From the NCBI GenBank assembly GCA_900557505.1, contig USTC01000081.1:1-6212 (forward strand): 6,212 bases of DNA. Reading direction: 5' to 3'. The translations under genes and the position numbers were made by a program. Shown here one piece after another: positions 5,240 through 6,212 of this stretch. Each line of letters starts with the position of its first letter. Positions within the stretch are counted from its first letter, which is position 1. The notes under the pieces were generated by a model. It saw nothing but the letters and a program-made list of their open reading frames with translations. It made no database searches and was not told the DNA's origin. Source of the DNA: an uncultured Collinsella sp. GTDB lineage: Bacteria; Actinomycetota; Coriobacteriia; Coriobacteriales; Coriobacteriaceae.

Positions 5240-6020
5240 AGCGGGCGCGGGGTGTGCCGGCGCTCAGATGATTGATAAGACTTGCCTGGTATGCGGCACC
5301 AAAGCCGTTGTCGATATTGACGACCGAAACGCCGCTGGCGCAGGAGTTGAGCATGGCGAGCAGTGCGGCTACGCCACCAAAGCTCGCGCCGTAGCCCACG
5401 CTGGTGGGAACGGCAATGACCGGACAGCTCACCAGGCCGCCGATAACGCTCGCCAGCGCGCCTTCCATGCCGGCGATGGCGATGACCACCTGCGCCTGGG
5501 CAAGTTCCTCGGCATGCGCGAGCAAGCGGTGCAGGCCGGCGACGCCTACGTCGTAGAGGCGGTCGACCTCGTTGCCATAGAACTCGGCCGTCAACGCGGC
5601 TTCCTCGGCGACGGGCAAGTCGCTCGTGCCGGCGCAGGCGACGACGATGCGTCCGTTACCGGTGGGGGAGGGCTTGCCGCCCACGAGGGCGAGCTGCGCG
5701 TCCGGGATATATCCCAGGTCGATGCCGTTGTCGAGGAGCTCCGAGATGCGGGCTGCTTTTTCGCTGTCCAGGCGCGTGACCAGGATGCGCTCCTGACCGG
5801 CATCGTGCAGCGCTTCGATAATGGCGGCAATTTGCTCGGCGGTTTTTCCGGCGCCGTAGACAACCTCGCCGGCTCCCTGGCGCACCCCGCGCGAAAGATC
5901 GAGCTGCGCAAAACCCAGATCGGCGGTTGGCGCCGTCTGGAGGCGCGTGAGGGCGACTGCCGGGGTGACTACTCCGTCGGCAACATCGCTCAGCAATTGC
6001 TCAAGATCTCGCTTATCCAT
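5238..6020 (-). CDS. larB: LarB, nicotinic acid adenine dinucleotide carboxylase/hydrolase
   Basis: LarB performs the first step of nickel-pincer cofactor synthesis: it carboxylates the pyridinium ring of nicotinic acid adenine dinucleotide and releases AMP, giving the biscarboxylic mononucleotide for LarE. The 260-aa product has the family's N-terminal RGVRQGAGEVVYGAGKT (44-60), then the PurE-like C-terminal domain: AGTSDLPVAEEAALTAE (130-146), GNEVDRLYDVGVAGLHRLL (149-167), AGMEGALASVIGGLV (183-197), PVIAVPTSVGYGASFGG (200-216) and LNSCASGVSVVNIDNGFGA (224-242). C227 in NSCASG corresponds, from memory, to the cysteine that attacks the pyridinium ring in L. plantarum LarB. The start is ATG 6020, with AAGGGA 6 nt upstream; a GTG at 6053 in the same frame lacks a ribosome site. 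L. plantarum LarB is about 246 aa. It heads the larB-larC-tetR unit. Confidence 0.95.
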   Translation of the reverse strand: MDKRDLEQLLSDVADGVVTPAVALTRLQTAPTADLGFAQLDLSRGVRQGAGEVVYGAGKTAEQIAAIIEALHDAGQERILVTRLDSEKAARISELLDNGIDLGYIPDAQLALVGGKPSPTGNGRIVVACAGTSDLPVAEEAALTAEFYGNEVDRLYDVGVAGLHRLLAHAEELAQAQVVIAIAGMEGALASVIGGLVSCPVIAVPTSVGYGASFGGVAALLAMLNSCASGVSVVNIDNGFGAAYQASLINHLSAGTPRAR

Positions 6021-6026
6021 ATATGT

Positions 6027-6032
6027 TCCCTT
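6027..6032 (-). promoter_or_regulatory. larB ribosome binding site
   Basis: On the - strand AAGGGA stands 6 nt before ATG 6020 and selects this start over the in-frame GTG at 6053. Confidence 0.7.
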
Positions 6033-6062
6033 CGACGGTGCAAAGTCTAGCACGAGAAAGGG

Positions 6063-6098
6063 AGTTTCCGAACATTAGAACAAAATCGTTCGGAAACT
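6063..6098. promoter_or_regulatory. Perfect 11-bp inverted repeat upstream of larB, candidate operator or leader hairpin
   Basis: AGTTTCCGAAC (6063-6073) and GTTCGGAAACT (6088-6098) are exact complements separated by 14 nt. The element lies 43 nt before the larB ATG and 39 nt after the stop of the unidentified upstream gene. Wide half-site spacing suits either two regulator half-sites (the TetR protein of this operon is the obvious candidate) or an RNA hairpin. The run CCCTTTCTC after it in the - direction is a poor U-tract, so terminator function for the upstream gene is less likely though not excluded. Confidence 0.55.
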
Positions 6099-6114
6099 AG
6101 ACATAGGGGAATTG

Positions 6115-6144
6115 ATTCTATTGTTAGACAGATCGACTAGTCAC
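6115..6144 (-). promoter_or_regulatory. Possible larB promoter
   Basis: On the - strand GTGACT (6144-6139, 4/6 match to a -35) and TAGAAT (6120-6115, 5/6 match to a -10) are 18 nt apart. Transcription would start near 6108, putting the inverted repeat at 6063-6098 in the early transcribed region. The -35 overlaps the end of the preceding gene. This is a pattern match only. Confidence 0.33.
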
Positions 6145-6212
6145 GCAGGATGATGTCCATGGCGAGCATCAGGTTGCGCTCATCGATGGCAAACGGGGCG
6201 GCTTCGCGCGGC
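6137..6212 (-). CDS. C-terminal end of an unidentified protein (start outside window)
   Basis: On the - strand a frame is open from the window edge to a TAG at 6139-6137, giving 24 residues that end in NLMLAMDIILRD. Nearly every codon ends in G or C, as in the real genes here, which supports coding. I do not recognise the protein. The tail does not look like the end of LarE, the missing lar enzyme, which commonly closes with a tyrosine/arginine-rich YR-GSMNE type segment. The gene lies 116 nt upstream of larB on the same strand. Confidence 0.6.
   Translation of the reverse strand, partial: PREAAPFAIDERNLMLAMDIILRD

Noticed and set aside
4823..5275. Met/Val-rich hydrophobic open frame on the + strand, looking like a membrane protein
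   Set aside because: It is the complement of the His codons (CAT/CAC read as ATG/GTG) of larC.

Overview
The window looks like chromosome from a GC-rich Actinobacterium, most likely a gut Coriobacteriia member such as Collinsella. This assignment is inferred from the high GC at third codon positions, the long antisense shadow frames this produces, and the protein types; no rRNA or other marker gene is present to confirm it.

Layout: the 3' third of ppc (phosphoenolpyruvate carboxylase) runs off the left edge on the + strand. About 470 nt of noncoding DNA follows, holding one copy of a hairpin repeat and a second GC-rich hairpin. Next comes a two-gene + strand unit: larA (nickel-pincer lactate racemase, TTG start at 1393) and a larD-like MIP-family channel. 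Facing it on the - strand is a three-gene unit, larB, larC and a TetR-family regulator, packed with gaps of 10 and 2 nt. A second, much more perfect copy of the hairpin repeat lies between the convergent units. A C-rich, G-poor 3' region follows the TetR gene. At the right edge is the last 24 codons of an unidentified - strand gene. Between that gene and larB are a possible promoter and a perfect 11-bp inverted repeat.

Together the genes make a lactate racemization locus. LarB carboxylates and hydrolyses nicotinic acid adenine dinucleotide, LarE (not in the window) adds sulfur, LarC inserts nickel, and LarA carries the finished cofactor on a lysine to interconvert D- and L-lactate. The MIP channel probably passes lactic acid or another small neutral solute. 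In Lactiplantibacillus plantarum these genes form one larABCDE operon; here they are split into two convergent units with a TetR regulator.

Most notable points: LarC ends after its N-terminal (LarC1-type) domain, with no LarC2 domain in any downstream frame, yet carries a 45-residue insert with 26 histidines. The channel has NQA in place of the second NPA motif. The two hairpin repeats share structure with compensatory base changes.
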